This document shows, one piece after another, positions 10,203 to 21,148 of a stretch of 64,000 bases of DNA (position 1 is the first letter of the stretch; the number at the start of each line of letters is the position of its first letter). The notes beneath the pieces are model-generated. The model saw only the letters and a program-made list of their open reading frames with translations. It was not told the DNA's origin and ran no database searches. Both the position numbers and the translations under genes were made by a program. The stretch lies in assembly GCA_030066795.1 (NCBI GenBank), contig JASJAW010000022.1, forward strand, positions 1 through 64,000, in the 5' to 3' direction. This DNA is from Dinoroseobacter sp. GTDB taxonomy: Bacteria; Pseudomonadota; Alphaproteobacteria; Rhodobacterales; Rhodobacteraceae.

Positions 10203-10784
10203 ATGATCCGCAAGCTGTATGACTGGGTGATCGGACTGGCTGAGCATCCCCGCGCGCTCTGGGCGCTGGCCCTCATCGCCTTCATTGAAAGCTCGGTATT
10301 TCCGATTCCGCCGGACGTGTTGATGATCCCGATGATCATCGCTGCCCCACACAGGGCATTCCTGATCGCCGGAATTGCCACCGTTTCGTCGGTGCTGGGC
10401 GGTCTGTTCGGCTATTGGATTGGTGCCGCGTTGTTTGAGGAGGTCGGGCGCCCCGTGCTCGAGTTTTACGGCAAGGATGCCTATTTCGGCGAGTTCTCAG
10501 ACCGCTATAACGAGTGGGGCGCATGGGCGGTGCTCATCGCAGGTGTCACGCCCTTCCCGTACAAGGTCATCACCATTCTTTCCGGCACAACCGGGTTGTC
10601 GCTTCCCGTGTTTATGGTTGCGTCAATAGTGGCGCGCGGCTTTCGGTTCTTTATCGTCGCAGGGCTCTTGTGGAAGTTCGGACCGCCCATACGTGACTTT
10701 ATCGAGCGCCGCCTCGGTCTTATGTTTACTCTGTTCATGGTGCTGCTGATAGGCGGCTTCATTGCGATACGGTATCTGGGATGA
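10203..10784 (+). CDS. YqaA/DedA-family membrane protein
   Basis: SSVFPIPPDVLMIPMI...FGYWIGAALFEEVGRPVLEFYG...TPFPYKVITILSGTTGLSLPVF. Confidence 0.85.
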   Translation: MIRKLYDWVIGLAEHPRALWALALIAFIESSVFPIPPDVLMIPMIIAAPHRAFLIAGIATVSSVLGGLFGYWIGAALFEEVGRPVLEFYGKDAYFGEFSDRYNEWGAWAVLIAGVTPFPYKVITILSGTTGLSLPVFMVASIVARGFRFFIVAGLLWKFGPPIRDFIERRLGLMFTLFMVLLIGGFIAIRYLG

Positions 10785-11263
10785 ACGCCACTCTAACCCC
10801 GCGCAACCTTGCGCTTCTGGCTGCGGCTGGATCGGCCGCAATGTTGTTGGCCGCGTGGGGTTTTCAGTATCTCGGTGGGCTGGCGCCCTGTAAAATGTGC
10901 ATCTGGCAGCGTTGGCCACACGCCTTGGCGGCGGTCTCAGGCGGCCTCGTGCTGATCACCCCCTTTGCGGCCTGGCTCGGCCTCGGAGGAGCGCTCGCAA
11001 CGGCGACCATTGGCGGGTATCACACCGGCGTCGAGCGCGGGTGGTGGGAAGGCCCGACCACGTGCACCTCCGGCTCGATCGAAGGGCTTTCGCCCCAAGA
11101 ACTTCTCGACCAGATCATGGCCGCGCCAGTGGTGCGATGCGACGAGGTTCCATGGGAATTGTTCGGTCTGTCGATGGCCAGCTGGAATATGATCGTAAGT
11201 CTGGGATTTGCTGCGGTCTGGGCACTGGCGCTCTGGCGCATGCGCCAGCCCCAACGTGTCTAA
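10781..11263 (+). CDS. dsbB: Disulfide bond formation protein B family
   Basis: FQYLGGLAPCKMCIWQRWPH and a later CTSGS segment; ATGA overlap with the upstream gene. Confidence 0.88.
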   Translation: MNATLTPRNLALLAAAGSAAMLLAAWGFQYLGGLAPCKMCIWQRWPHALAAVSGGLVLITPFAAWLGLGGALATATIGGYHTGVERGWWEGPTTCTSGSIEGLSPQELLDQIMAAPVVRCDEVPWELFGLSMASWNMIVSLGFAAVWALALWRMRQPQRV

Positions 11264-12048
11264 TCAAGCATCCCTTCAAAACGTGTGCCTTTCAAAGCGG
11301 CAGCGCAGTCCACACGGTTGGCAATCATTTCCTGCGGCGGCCGCGCAATGATTTTCCGCATCCGGATCTCCGGATCGCACGGCGGTACGTCCAGAAAGGC
11401 AAATATCTCTGTCAAAGCCTGCCGGCGGCTTTCTGGATCGCGATAGAAATCTTCGTAGGACACGCGATAGACACGTTGCGACGGCAGCTCGTCGAGCATT
11501 CCATTCAGGAGCGTATTTTCGTCTTCAACCGTCTCAATCAAGCCTTCTATACGCTCTGGATCTAGCGTCAACGCGGTGGTTCCAGCGTTCTGATCTGTTG
11601 CAGCCCGCACAACTCCGGTCTCGTCGAGCATCTGCCAGGATATCAGGCGAGCGAGTACATCCTTTCGTTCCAGACCGATAACTTTGACGTCAGCACGCTC
11701 GGACAGCCAGTCGCGCTGCCCGTTGTCTGCCATAAGCGTCGCAAACTCCTTAAAGCCTAGTGTAGATACTTTCTGAAACGTTTTGATTTCGCTTACTTTA
11801 CCTTTTACGAGACGCCCAATGCTGCGCCCGGTGTTCATAATGTGCAGAAGCCCGGAAGGACGCGTCACGGCATCCAAATAGGCGGCATCATCTCCTCGGT
11901 AGAGGCCAAGTTTGTCACGGACTTGGCGCACACGGTTCCAGTCGCCCAAAACCTCTCCGATATTAAGAACATCCGGGCTTTGATTAATCAGATTGACGAG
12001 CGTGTTGCTGCCGCTGCGGCCCAAAGTGAGAATGACATGTCTTTGCAT
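11260..12048 (-). CDS. Sulfotransferase-family P-loop protein
   Basis: MQRHVILTLGRSGSNTLVNLINQSPDVLNIGEVLG; RVSYEDFYRDPESRRQALTEIFAFLDV. Confidence 0.75.
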   Translation of the reverse strand: MQRHVILTLGRSGSNTLVNLINQSPDVLNIGEVLGDWNRVRQVRDKLGLYRGDDAAYLDAVTRPSGLLHIMNTGRSIGRLVKGKVSEIKTFQKVSTLGFKEFATLMADNGQRDWLSERADVKVIGLERKDVLARLISWQMLDETGVVRAATDQNAGTTALTLDPERIEGLIETVEDENTLLNGMLDELPSQRVYRVSYEDFYRDPESRRQALTEIFAFLDVPPCDPEIRMRKIIARPPQEMIANRVDCAAALKGTRFEGMLD

Positions 12049-12207
12049 ACTGCTCTGCCCTGACTAGGCCGCACGCCCCTGCACGGCATCTTTGTCTGTC
12101 ACCATAACTAGAAATATGGCCAGTCTAGGTATGAATCGGGACCGCATTACGAAAACTCGAACGAGAGCTTTGCGCGCTTCACCCTGAAAAACGAATGCGT
12201 GGCGGCT

Positions 12208-12477
12208 TCAGTGCAGCGTGAATTCCCCAACCACGTTGCGCCACTCGCCGGGTGAGATCATCTTACGATGGGAAAAGCGGACCGAATGCAGCGGGCCTTC
12301 TATCTCGTCCCGCCAGAACTCAATGAATTTGAAGAGTTGCGGGTAGTCTGGCGCCAGGTCGTAGTCCTGCCAAATGAACGTGTTCAGGACATGTGGGTGG
12401 TCGGGCATGTGATAGTACATTTCCGCCGTTGTAAGGCCGTAGCCTTCGAGCATCATTTTCGTCTCAGCTTGCTCCAT
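12208..12477 (-). CDS. Usg-like protein (trp-linked usg homolog)
   Basis: MEQAETKMMLEGYGLTTAEMYYHMPDHPHVLNTFIWQDYDLAPDYPQLFKFIEFWRDEIEGPLHSVRFSH; start trimmed. Confidence 0.8.
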   Translation of the reverse strand: MEQAETKMMLEGYGLTTAEMYYHMPDHPHVLNTFIWQDYDLAPDYPQLFKFIEFWRDEIEGPLHSVRFSHRKMISPGEWRNVVGEFTLH

Positions 12478-12668
12478 ATGCACCTCATTTCTTGCTCCTG
12501 CTCCGCCATTTCGCCACAAAAAAAGCAATAAATCAATAAAAACAGTCTATTGGCAGTCTCCTCTGGTGGCTGCCGAAAAGCTTAATCCGAAACTTGCTAA
12601 CTAGATGAAGGGAGTGATATAGTTTCACAAACAAAATCTAGTGCCCCGCGAAAAGGACACAGCACAAC

Positions 12669-15425
12669 GTGACCGACACCCCGGAACCCCCTGAAAACAT
12701 GGATGAAACCGGCCCGGAGCGCCCAGAGTATCACGGCCCCTCCATCGCCATCGAGGAGGAGATGAAATCCTCTTATCTCGACTACGCGATGAGCGTAATC
12801 GTGAGCCGCGCCATCCCTGATCTGCGCGACGGATTGAAGCCGGTGCACAGACGCATCCTTTACGCGATGCACGAAACCGGAAACAGCCACGACAAGGCCT
12901 ATCGAAAGTCTGCACGCCCAGTGGGAGACGTGATGGGCAAATACCACCCGCACGGCGACTCAGCGATCTACGATGCGCTGGTGCGGATGGCGCAGGACTT
13001 CTCCATGTCGCTGCCCCTTCTCGACGGACAGGGCAATTTCGGCTCTATGGATGGCGATAACCCGGCCGCCATGCGCTACACCGAAGTGCGCATGGACAAG
13101 CCCGCGGCGAGCCTGCTCGCGGATATCGAAAAGGATACCGTTGATTTTCAGGACAATTATGACGGGAAGGACCAAGAGCCGACAGTCCTGCCCGCACGCT
13201 TTCCGAACATGCTGGTCAATGGCGCGGGCGGCATTGCCGTGGGTATGGCCACCAACATTCCGCCGCACAATCTGGGCGAAGTGGTCGATGCGACGCTTGC
13301 GCTGATAGACGAGCCGGATCTGAGCACTGAAGACCTGATGCAATATGTCCCCGCCCCGGATTTTCCGACCGGTGGGCTGATCCTGGGCCGTGGCGGCGCG
13401 CGCAAAGCCTATCTGGAAGGGCGTGGCTCGGTTATCATCCGCGCCAAGACCCGGATCGAAGAGATCCGCAAAGACCGCTACGCCATCGTGCTCGACGAAA
13501 TCCCGTATCAGGTGAATAAGGCCTCGATGATCGAAAAGATCGCGGATCTGGTGCGTGAGAAAAGGCTCGAGGGCATCGCTCACGTGCAGGACGAATCCGA
13601 TCGGATTGGCGTGCGCGTGGTGATCGAGCTGAAGCGCGACGCCACGCCCGAGGTCGTGCTGAACCAGCTCTACCGCTTCACGCCGATGCAGACCTCCTTC
13701 GGGTGCAATATGCTTGCGCTCAACGGTGGTCGTCCCGAGCAACTCACGCTACGTGATTTCCTTAAGTATTTCATTCAGTTCCGTGAAGAAGTTGTTGCGC
13801 GCCGCACGGCGTTCGACCTGCGCAAGGCGCGGGAGCGGTCCCATATCCTCTGCGGTCTGGCAGTGGCCGTTTCCAACGTCGATGAAGTGGTCGCCACAAT
13901 CCGCGCATCCGCAGATGCCGCCGAGGCACGCGAGAAGCTGATGAGCCGTCGCTGGCCCGCCTCCGACATTGCCGACTACATTCGTCTGATCGACGATCCG
14001 ACCCACACGATGAACGACGACGGGACCTACAACCTGTCCGAAACCCAGGCGCGTGCGATCCTGGACCTGCGCCTTCAGCGCCTGACCCAGCTTGGCGTGA
14101 AAGAAGTGACAGACGAGCTTCAGGAACTTGCCGCCAAGATCAAAGACTACCTGGATATCTTGCGCTCCCGTGCGCGGATTATGTCGATCATCTCAGATGA
14201 GTTGCGCGAAGTGCGAGAGCAGTTTGCCGTCCCACGCCGCACCGAGATCACCGAATGGTCCGGTGACATGGAAGACGAGGATCTGATTGAGCGCGAAGAC
14301 ATGGTCGTCACGGTAACCTCCGGCGGCTACATCAAGCGCACGCCTCTTGTGGACTTCCGTGCGCAAAGACGTGGCGGCAAAGGCCTCGCCGGAATGGCGA
14401 CGAAAGAAGACGACGTCGTTACAACGCTATTTGTAGCGAACACCCACACACCACTATTGGTGTTTACAACCAACGGGATGGTCTACAAACTTAAGACGTG
14501 GCGTTTGCCGTCCGGTGGAAGAAATGCACGCGGTAAGGCTCTCGTGAACGTCTTGCCAATCGACCCCGGCACCTCCATCGCTGCCATTATGCCCGTAGAC
14601 CGCGACGAGGAAGACTGGGCCGATTTGCAGATCGTGTTCGCGACGTCGGAAGGCGATGTCCGCCGCAACGCGCTCAGCGATTTCACCAACGTGATGCGTA
14701 ACGGCAAAATCGCGATGAAGCTGCCCGAAGGCGTCAGTCTGGTCAAAGCGCGGATTTGCTCCGAAGATGACGACGTTATGCTGGTCACTGCCTTGGGCCG
14801 TGCGATCCGCTTCCGATCCACAGATGTACGCGTGTTCAAAGGACGCGACAGCACAGGCGTGCGCGGCGTCAGGCTGGCTAACGGCGACACAGTGGTGTCT
14901 ATGGCCGTGATCCGGCACTTCACAGCCACTCCGGAAGAGCGCGCTGCTTATTTGAAAATGCGCCGTGCGGTCGCCGGATTGGCCGATGATCCTGAAGCAG
15001 ATGATGAAGAAGCGGTGGCCGATACGGCGCTCAGCCCGGACCGGTATGCCGAAATGTCCGCCGCAGAGGACCTGATCCTGACAATCACCACGGGTGGCAC
15101 GGGCAAAATCAGCTCCAGCCATGACTACCCCGTGCGCGGACGCGGCGGTCAGGGTGTCGCGGCCATGGACAAGGGGCTGCGCGGCGGCCCTCTTATTGCC
15201 TGTTTCCCGGTCGAGATGGACGATCAGATCATGCTGGTGACGTCTACAGGTCAATCGATCCGGTGCCCCGTAGACGGCATCAGTTTCCGGTCCCGGGCCG
15301 CTGGCGGCGTGAAGGTATTCAACACAGCGACAGATGAAAAAGTTGTCTCTGTCGCTTGGATTGCTGATCAGGGTGACGCCGAAGAAAGCGACGCAGACGA
15401 ACCTGACACCGAACCGCAAACCTAG
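12669..15425 (+). CDS. gyrA: DNA gyrase subunit A
   Basis: [61 protein letters not shown] start. Confidence 0.98.
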   Translation: MTDTPEPPENMDETGPERPEYHGPSIAIEEEMKSSYLDYAMSVIVSRAIPDLRDGLKPVHRRILYAMHETGNSHDKAYRKSARPVGDVMGKYHPHGDSAIYDALVRMAQDFSMSLPLLDGQGNFGSMDGDNPAAMRYTEVRMDKPAASLLADIEKDTVDFQDNYDGKDQEPTVLPARFPNMLVNGAGGIAVGMATNIPPHNLGEVVDATLALIDEPDLSTEDLMQYVPAPDFPTGGLILGRGGARKAYLEGRGSVIIRAKTRIEEIRKDRYAIVLDEIPYQVNKASMIEKIADLVREKRLEGIAHVQDESDRIGVRVVIELKRDATPEVVLNQLYRFTPMQTSFGCNMLALNGGRPEQLTLRDFLKYFIQFREEVVARRTAFDLRKARERSHILCGLAVAVSNVDEVVATIRASADAAEAREKLMSRRWPASDIADYIRLIDDPTHTMNDDGTYNLSETQARAILDLRLQRLTQLGVKEVTDELQELAAKIKDYLDILRSRARIMSIISDELREVREQFAVPRRTEITEWSGDMEDEDLIEREDMVVTVTSGGYIKRTPLVDFRAQRRGGKGLAGMATKEDDVVTTLFVANTHTPLLVFTTNGMVYKLKTWRLPSGGRNARGKALVNVLPIDPGTSIAAIMPVDRDEEDWADLQIVFATSEGDVRRNALSDFTNVMRNGKIAMKLPEGVSLVKARICSEDDDVMLVTALGRAIRFRSTDVRVFKGRDSTGVRGVRLANGDTVVSMAVIRHFTATPEERAAYLKMRRAVAGLADDPEADDEEAVADTALSPDRYAEMSAAEDLILTITTGGTGKISSSHDYPVRGRGGQGVAAMDKGLRGGPLIACFPVEMDDQIMLVTSTGQSIRCPVDGISFRSRAAGGVKVFNTATDEKVVSVAWIADQGDAEESDADEPDTEPQT

Positions 15426-15603
15426 GCTCTGGGCGCGGCGGCGGCACGACATGCGCCCCGCGCCTTCCAATCAACCTTCAGATTGGGCTTTAACCATTTA
15501 TCAACCTTACAGTTTCGCAACTACCTAAAACTTGAGATAACAGGCTTACCGTTCGGGGGGCTGGCGGTTGAACCACGTAAACCGCTCAACTCTGGAGCCT
15601 CCG

Positions 15604-16353
15604 ATGTTTTATTTTATGCGCACGGTAGCGCCCTCTCTCTTGCTGTCCGCAGCCCTTGCGCTTTCCCCGACGCTCCTCGCTGCACAATCCAGTCTTGGCG
15701 TTGCAGGGTTCACCGCCGAGGTCGGGGTGGATGATGGGCGCGCAGACGCTCAGGCGCTTCTGGACACCGCCGTAACAGAGTTTCATGGCGTGCAGCTGGA
15801 CCTGAGCCTGACCGACTACAAGGACGGAGCGGTGGGACAGATTGCCGGGCATCTGTACATGACACCGGTCGATGGGCAGAAATACGGGCTTTTCGGGTTT
15901 CTGGGAGACGCTGACGAACGGTCGCGCACCTATGGCGCGATCGGATTGGAAGGCATGTTTTCGGTCATGCCCAATTCCGTTCTCGAGGTAAGTGGTGGGC
16001 TTGGTCTTGCCGATCCGGACAGTTGGGACTTCATCTATCTCGACGCTGGGTTGAGCCACATGCTCGGAAGTGGGTTTCGTCTGGACTACGGGCTGACTCT
16101 AACCGAAATAGACGAGGTTTCCGTGAGTACCGTGGGAAGCGAGGCCAGACTTGGACTGCGCTATTCCCCGACTGCAGCCAATTGGGGGGCCTTCGCCGAG
16201 GCCCGCTATGACGAGTTCGATGGCGACGCGGACACGACCTTCCGTTTCGGGATCACTTTCAACCTTGGGCGCGGCACAGGGTTTGCCCCGAAAGAGCGGA
16301 TGTTCCGCACCGCCGATCCACTCGGCCCGTTGTTCCGGCGCGGATTGCTCTGA
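15604..16353 (+). CDS. Predicted outer-membrane beta-barrel protein
   Basis: Signal peptide (MFYFMRTVAPSLLLSAALALSPTLLAAQ), alternating amphipathic strands ending TTFRFGITFNLGRG. Confidence 0.6.
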   Translation: MFYFMRTVAPSLLLSAALALSPTLLAAQSSLGVAGFTAEVGVDDGRADAQALLDTAVTEFHGVQLDLSLTDYKDGAVGQIAGHLYMTPVDGQKYGLFGFLGDADERSRTYGAIGLEGMFSVMPNSVLEVSGGLGLADPDSWDFIYLDAGLSHMLGSGFRLDYGLTLTEIDEVSVSTVGSEARLGLRYSPTAANWGAFAEARYDEFDGDADTTFRFGITFNLGRGTGFAPKERMFRTADPLGPLFRRGLL

Positions 16354-16395
16354 CAGGTCTTTTCAACGAAACCCGCAAACGCTACATCCCGCCCC

Positions 16396-17754
16396 ATGAC
16401 CGATGCAGTGAATATCGTTGGGGGCGGCATGGCCGGCTCCGAGGCAGCGTGGCAAATCGCAAATGCCGGCGTTCCGGTGCGCCTTTTCGAAATGCGCCCG
16501 AAAACAGAAACCTTCGCCCACAAGACCGGCTATCTGGCGGAGATGGTGTGCTCGAACTCGTTTCGATCGGATGACGACGAACAAAACGCGGTTGGTCTGC
16601 TCCATTGGGAGATGCGCGCGGCAAACGGCCTGATCATGGCCATGGCCGACAAGCACAGCTTGCCTGCCGGTGGCGCGCTGGCCGTGGACCGCGACGCCTT
16701 TGCCGCCGAGGTGACAGAGCATCTGCGCGCCCATCCGCTGATTGAGATCGTCGAGGAAGAGATCACCGCCCTGCCCGACCAAGGTCGCTGGATCGTCGCC
16801 ACGGGGCCGCTGACAGGGTCTGGACTAGCTGCTTCCATCGCCGAAGCCGCCGGGCAGGAAAGCCTCGCCTTCTTCGACGCCATTGCACCCATCGTTTATG
16901 CCGACAGCATCGATATGGACACTGCCTGGCGACAGTCGCGCTACGACAAAGGCGACACGCAGGAAGAACGCGAGGCCTACATCAATTGTCCGATGACCCG
17001 CGATCAGTACGAGGCGTTCATAGATGCCCTGCTGAGCGCAGACAAAACCGAGTTTAAACCGGGCGAGACCGCTGGATATTTTGACGGCTGCCTGCCCATC
17101 GAGGTGATGGCGGAACGTGGGCGCGAGACCCTCCGGCATGGACCAATGAAGCCGGTTGGACTGACCAATCCGCATGATCCGGAAACCAAGGCCCATGCCG
17201 TGGTCCAGCTGCGCCGCGACAATGCACTCGGCACGCTGTACAACATCGTCGGCTTTCAGACGAAGATGAAATACGGTGCGCAGACCGAGGTCTTCCGCAT
17301 GATCCCCGGCCTACAGGACGCGCGCTTTGCGCGTCTCGGCGGCATTCACCGCAATACGTTCATCAACTCTCCCACCCTCCTCGACGACCAGATGCGAATG
17401 CGCTCGCGGCCGAACCTGCGCTTTGCCGGTCAGATCACAGGCGTGGAAGGCTATGTGGAAAGCGCCGCGATGGGCCTGCTTGCCGGGCGGATGGCTGCGG
17501 CGGAGGCCCTGGGGCGCGATCTGCTGCCTCCCCCGGGATCGACCGCGATGGGTGCGTTGATCCACCACATCACTGGTGGGGCGGAAGCAAAGACCTTTCA
17601 GCCAATGAACGTGAACTTCGGACTGTTCCCCCCGATCGATGCACGCGGAGGACGCCGTGGCCGCAAGGAACGATACAAAGCCTATACCGATCGCGCGAAA
17701 GCAGAGTTTTTTGACTGGCTGGCCGCGCAAGACGCGGCACCAGACGCCGCCTGA
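16396..17754 (+). CDS. trmFO: Methylenetetrahydrofolate-tRNA-(uracil-5-)-methyltransferase (FADH2-oxidizing)
   Basis: [64 protein letters not shown]. Confidence 0.96.
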   Translation: MTDAVNIVGGGMAGSEAAWQIANAGVPVRLFEMRPKTETFAHKTGYLAEMVCSNSFRSDDDEQNAVGLLHWEMRAANGLIMAMADKHSLPAGGALAVDRDAFAAEVTEHLRAHPLIEIVEEEITALPDQGRWIVATGPLTGSGLAASIAEAAGQESLAFFDAIAPIVYADSIDMDTAWRQSRYDKGDTQEEREAYINCPMTRDQYEAFIDALLSADKTEFKPGETAGYFDGCLPIEVMAERGRETLRHGPMKPVGLTNPHDPETKAHAVVQLRRDNALGTLYNIVGFQTKMKYGAQTEVFRMIPGLQDARFARLGGIHRNTFINSPTLLDDQMRMRSRPNLRFAGQITGVEGYVESAAMGLLAGRMAAAEALGRDLLPPPGSTAMGALIHHITGGAEAKTFQPMNVNFGLFPPIDARGGRRGRKERYKAYTDRAKAEFFDWLAAQDAAPDAA

Positions 17755-17757
17755 CCC

Positions 17758-18615
17758 TTGCGCACACGCTTTGCGCCTTCGCCGACCGGGCCGCTCCATC
17801 TGGGGCATGCGTTTTCGGCACTGACGGCATGGCAAAGGGCCCTTAGCGCGCGCGGCATATTCCTCCTTCGGATCGAAGATATCGATCACAGCCGCGCACG
17901 GCTCGAATGGGAAACCCTGATTTACGAAGATCTGCAGTGGCTGGGCCTCACATGGCCCGAACCGGTGATGCGCCAGGCGGACCGTATGGCAGCGTATTCC
18001 GATGCGCTGGACAGGCTCTGGCATGCGGGGTTGCTCTATCCGTGCTCCTGCAACCGACGGGACATCCTGGCAGCCGCCTCCGCGCCGCAGGACGGCGCCC
18101 CTCTTACCGGGCCGGATGGCATCATCTATCCCGGAACATGCCGCGCGAAGCATGACCGGCGCGGTGCGCGCCCAACCGAAGTCGCTCTCCGCCTCGATAT
18201 GGCGGCAGCGCTTAAATGTATCGACGAGATTGCGTTTACCGAAACGGGCGCCGGGCCCTCCGTCGAAACGGGCCTTATCGCCGTCTCGGCCGAATTCATG
18301 CGCACGCGTGTTGGGGATGTGGTTCTGGCGCGGAGGGATATGGGGACGTCCTATCACCTTGCAGTTGTGGTTGACGACGCTGCGCAAGAGATCACTGAGG
18401 TTGTGCGCGGGGAAGACCTTTTCGAGGCCACACCGATCCACGTTCTGCTTCAACGCTTGCTCGGTCACCCGACGCCCAGTTATCACCACCACCGACTTAT
18501 CCGGGACGAGACTGGTAAGCGCTTGGCAAAACGGGACGACGCGCGAGCGTTGCGCCTCTATCGCGCTGAAGGAAAAACTCCAGCCGACATACGCGAGTTG
18601 ATCGGCCTCAGCTAG
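17758..18615 (+). CDS. gluQ: Glutamyl-Q tRNA(Asp) synthetase
   Basis: RTRFAPSPTGPLHLGHAFSAL; truncated class I GluRS-like; KRLAKRDDA motif; TTG start. Confidence 0.93.
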   Translation: MRTRFAPSPTGPLHLGHAFSALTAWQRALSARGIFLLRIEDIDHSRARLEWETLIYEDLQWLGLTWPEPVMRQADRMAAYSDALDRLWHAGLLYPCSCNRRDILAAASAPQDGAPLTGPDGIIYPGTCRAKHDRRGARPTEVALRLDMAAALKCIDEIAFTETGAGPSVETGLIAVSAEFMRTRVGDVVLARRDMGTSYHLAVVVDDAAQEITEVVRGEDLFEATPIHVLLQRLLGHPTPSYHHHRLIRDETGKRLAKRDDARALRLYRAEGKTPADIRELIGLS

Positions 18616-19438
18616 TCTCAGACCAATCCGGATAGGCACTCCGCACTGTCCTCTCGCAGGCTTTCGCCAGCGCTTTCCGGTCCGGGAAATCCGCCACAGC
18701 GACAGGCGGATGAAACGTGAGACTGACCGTCCCATTGCGACGCATCGCCAACACGTGCAGCAGATGCGAGCCGAACTCCATATCCCCCCACCAGCCATAG
18801 AAGCGCGTGTCTTCCCCGGGGGGCGCAGTGTAGAGTACAGACACAGGTTGGATCTTTAGAAAATTTCTCAAGTCATCTGTAAAAAATGCGGCAAAGAGCG
18901 TTGGTTTGAAATCCAAAACTCTTCTGCCGTCAGAGCTTGTTCCCTCAGGAAAAAACAGCAGTTTATGCCCGGACTGCAGGCGCTCTTCAAACACATGCTG
19001 CTGTGCTTTCGCTTCTTTGCGGTCGCGCGCGATGAATACTGTCCCCGTCGCGCGCGCCAGCCAACCGATTCCGGGCCACGCTGAGACCTCGGCCTTGGAC
19101 ACAAAATAAATCCGCTGAAAGGCGTTCAGGCTAAAGATATCGAGCCAGCTTGCATGATTGGCGACAACGGCGCCACGCTCGGTCATCGGACGGCCTTTAA
19201 CCTCAACCGAGAACCCCATGAAGAACAGAGCGCAGCGGCACACGAACTGAGTGATCCACGGGGTCACCGGGCGATTAAGACCGCAGAGCGGGCGCTCGAT
19301 CAGGCGCACCAGAAGCAAAATCAAAAGGCATCCGTAAGTGATGGTACCGACGAGTAGGCCTCGGAGCACCACGCGCACCCACCCCATCGCTGAGATCACC
19401 GGCATCTCGGGAACGGTGTCAGAGGTCCATGTGCTCAC
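18608..19438 (-). CDS. olsA: Lysophospholipid acyltransferase, OlsA-like
   Basis: NHASWLDIF, FPEGTSSDGRRVLDFKPTLF; overlaps the OlsB-like gene. Confidence 0.82.
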   Translation of the reverse strand: MSTWTSDTVPEMPVISAMGWVRVVLRGLLVGTITYGCLLILLLVRLIERPLCGLNRPVTPWITQFVCRCALFFMGFSVEVKGRPMTERGAVVANHASWLDIFSLNAFQRIYFVSKAEVSAWPGIGWLARATGTVFIARDRKEAKAQQHVFEERLQSGHKLLFFPEGTSSDGRRVLDFKPTLFAAFFTDDLRNFLKIQPVSVLYTAPPGEDTRFYGWWGDMEFGSHLLHVLAMRRNGTVSLTFHPPVAVADFPDRKALAKACERTVRSAYPDWSETS

Positions 19439-20205
19439 GTGGTCGCGCCCGGGACATAGAAACCGCGATGCTTCTCGGACATGCGGTTCACATCGATTAC
19501 AAGGCAGACATCAGTGGTGTTAAAGGCGTGGTCGATGAAGGCACCATCTCCTACAAAGCCGCCGAGACGCAGATACCCTTTGATCAGCGCAGGTATCGCT
19601 TTAACCGCTGCGACCCGGTCGATCTGCTCCGGCGGCAGAATATCCATGGGCCGCGCGTTTTCTGTGCGCGCTTTGACGCGCAAGTCCTCAGGCGCAAGAT
19701 GACGATCATAAAGATGACTCAGCGGTTGCGCAAACTCGTCGATATTCGTGCCATGAAAGCTGGCCACCCCGAACATAATCTCGATCCTGCGATCTACTAC
19801 ATAAGCCGCCAACGCGCGCCACATCTCTGCAAGCGCCGTTCCCCCGCGATAGTCGCGGTGCAGGCAAGAGCGTCCTAGTTCCAGAAGTTCTCGTCCTCCT
19901 GCACGGAGTGGTGAAATATCGTACTCGTCTTCTGTGTAAAACTGCCCGATCTCCGCCACACGGCGACTGGGCATTAGTCGGTAAACACCGACCACAGGAT
20001 CGGTTGTGCGCGAAAGGTCTTCCAACAACAAGTGATCATAAACCGGATCAAACGCATCGGATTCCAACCTTTCGGTATGGTCGACACCAAAGCCACCGCC
20101 GCCAAGTTCGTCTACAAACACGTCGTAGCGCAGCCGCTGTGCTGCGCGGAGATCAGCATCCGAATGCGCGAGACGCGTTTGGAAAGTCGGGTTGGATTGC
20201 GGCAT
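19435..20205 (-). CDS. olsB: L-ornithine N-alpha-acyltransferase, OlsB-like (GNAT/hemolysin-like)
   Basis: RYDVFVDELGGGGFGVDHTERLESDAFDPVYDHLLLED, ELGRSCLHRDYRGGTALAEMWRALAAYV; start trimmed to MPQSNPTF. Confidence 0.85.
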   Translation of the reverse strand: MPQSNPTFQTRLAHSDADLRAAQRLRYDVFVDELGGGGFGVDHTERLESDAFDPVYDHLLLEDLSRTTDPVVGVYRLMPSRRVAEIGQFYTEDEYDISPLRAGGRELLELGRSCLHRDYRGGTALAEMWRALAAYVVDRRIEIMFGVASFHGTNIDEFAQPLSHLYDRHLAPEDLRVKARTENARPMDILPPEQIDRVAAVKAIPALIKGYLRLGGFVGDGAFIDHAFNTTDVCLVIDVNRMSEKHRGFYVPGATT

Positions 20206-20316
20206 AGGGATCCGTTTTTTCTTCGTCTTAGAAACCCCCTCTGCGGAATGCAACCGATCCTGGCTTGACTCAACCCATAGTTGTTGTAACGATCAGCAAC
20301 AATACAGGAAGGTGTT

Positions 20317-20502
20317 TCACTCTGCGTCGAAAGCCCTGTCGAGGGTCACGCGGCGCCCATCTAGTACGACCTTGCCTTCGTGCTCAAAGTTAACGGTAAT
20401 GCGAGAATCTATGTTCGATTGCACCTGCCCCAAGCCCCAGTCCGGTTGCGCCGGATGGCGCACCAACATGCCGGGCTCCAACAGGGAATTCAGCTCATTC
20501 AT
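20317..20502 (-). CDS. DUF3553-like small protein
   Basis: LEPGMLVRHPAQPDWGLGQVQSNIDSRITVNFEHEGKVVL. Confidence 0.8.
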   Translation of the reverse strand: MNELNSLLEPGMLVRHPAQPDWGLGQVQSNIDSRITVNFEHEGKVVLDGRRVTLDRAFDAE

Positions 20503-20540
20503 TAACGCCTCCGGGTATCATTGTTATGAGGACACTCCCC

Positions 20541-21131
20541 ATGACTGAGCAGAACCTGACAGCATTGGTAGGATCCCGTATCTGTCATGATCTTATTAGC
20601 CCGCTTGGCGCAATCGGCAATGGGCTCGAGCTTTTGCAGATGGCCGGAGGCCTCGAAACGCCAGAAGTCGCGCTGATCTCCGAGAGCCTTGAGAACGCGA
20701 CAGCACGCATCCGGTTTTTTCGCATTGCCTATGGTGAGGCTAAGCCTGAGCAGACGATTTCAGGGCACGAACTTGAGAGCGCATTGCGTCATGGGTTTTC
20801 AAACGCCCGATTGCAGCTGGAGTTCGAGGCCCGCGACATGCAAAGACCCACCGCCCGGTTGCTGTTTCTCGGGCTTCAGTGCATGGAAACGGCCATGCCC
20901 TATGGCGGTCAGATCAGTGTACAAGGAACGGAACCCAATCTGGTTCTCATCGGCAAGGCTGATCGGTTTGCCCGAGAATACGCACTTTGGGACTGCCTTA
21001 CGACAAAAGAAAAAGCCTACGATCTGCGCCCGGCACAAGTTCAATTCGCACTGCTGCACGAATTGGCGCGCGACAGCGGGCGCACGGTACAAGTAGCGCA
21101 AACGAACCACGAACTTAGGCTCGCGCTTTAA
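20541..21131 (+). CDS. chpT: ChpT-like histidine phosphotransferase
   Basis: ALVGSRICHDLISPLGAIGNGLELLQM (HDxxSPxxAIxNGLEL), degenerate ATPase-like C-terminal half. Confidence 0.85.
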   Translation: MTEQNLTALVGSRICHDLISPLGAIGNGLELLQMAGGLETPEVALISESLENATARIRFFRIAYGEAKPEQTISGHELESALRHGFSNARLQLEFEARDMQRPTARLLFLGLQCMETAMPYGGQISVQGTEPNLVLIGKADRFAREYALWDCLTTKEKAYDLRPAQVQFALLHELARDSGRTVQVAQTNHELRLAL

Positions 21132-21148
21132 CCAGGAAAGTGACTGGC

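Noticed and set aside
14454-15470. 338-aa minus-strand ORF
   Set aside because: Antisense to gyrA; Arg/His-rich composition typical of shadow frames.
17311-18798. 495-aa minus-strand ORF
   Set aside because: Antisense across trmFO and gluQ, both strongly supported; no domain.
20286-20307. TTGTTG-N10-CAACAA inverted repeat between the olsB start and the DUF3553 stop
   Set aside because: Only 6-bp AT-rich arms with a 10-nt loop; too weak to call an operator or terminator.
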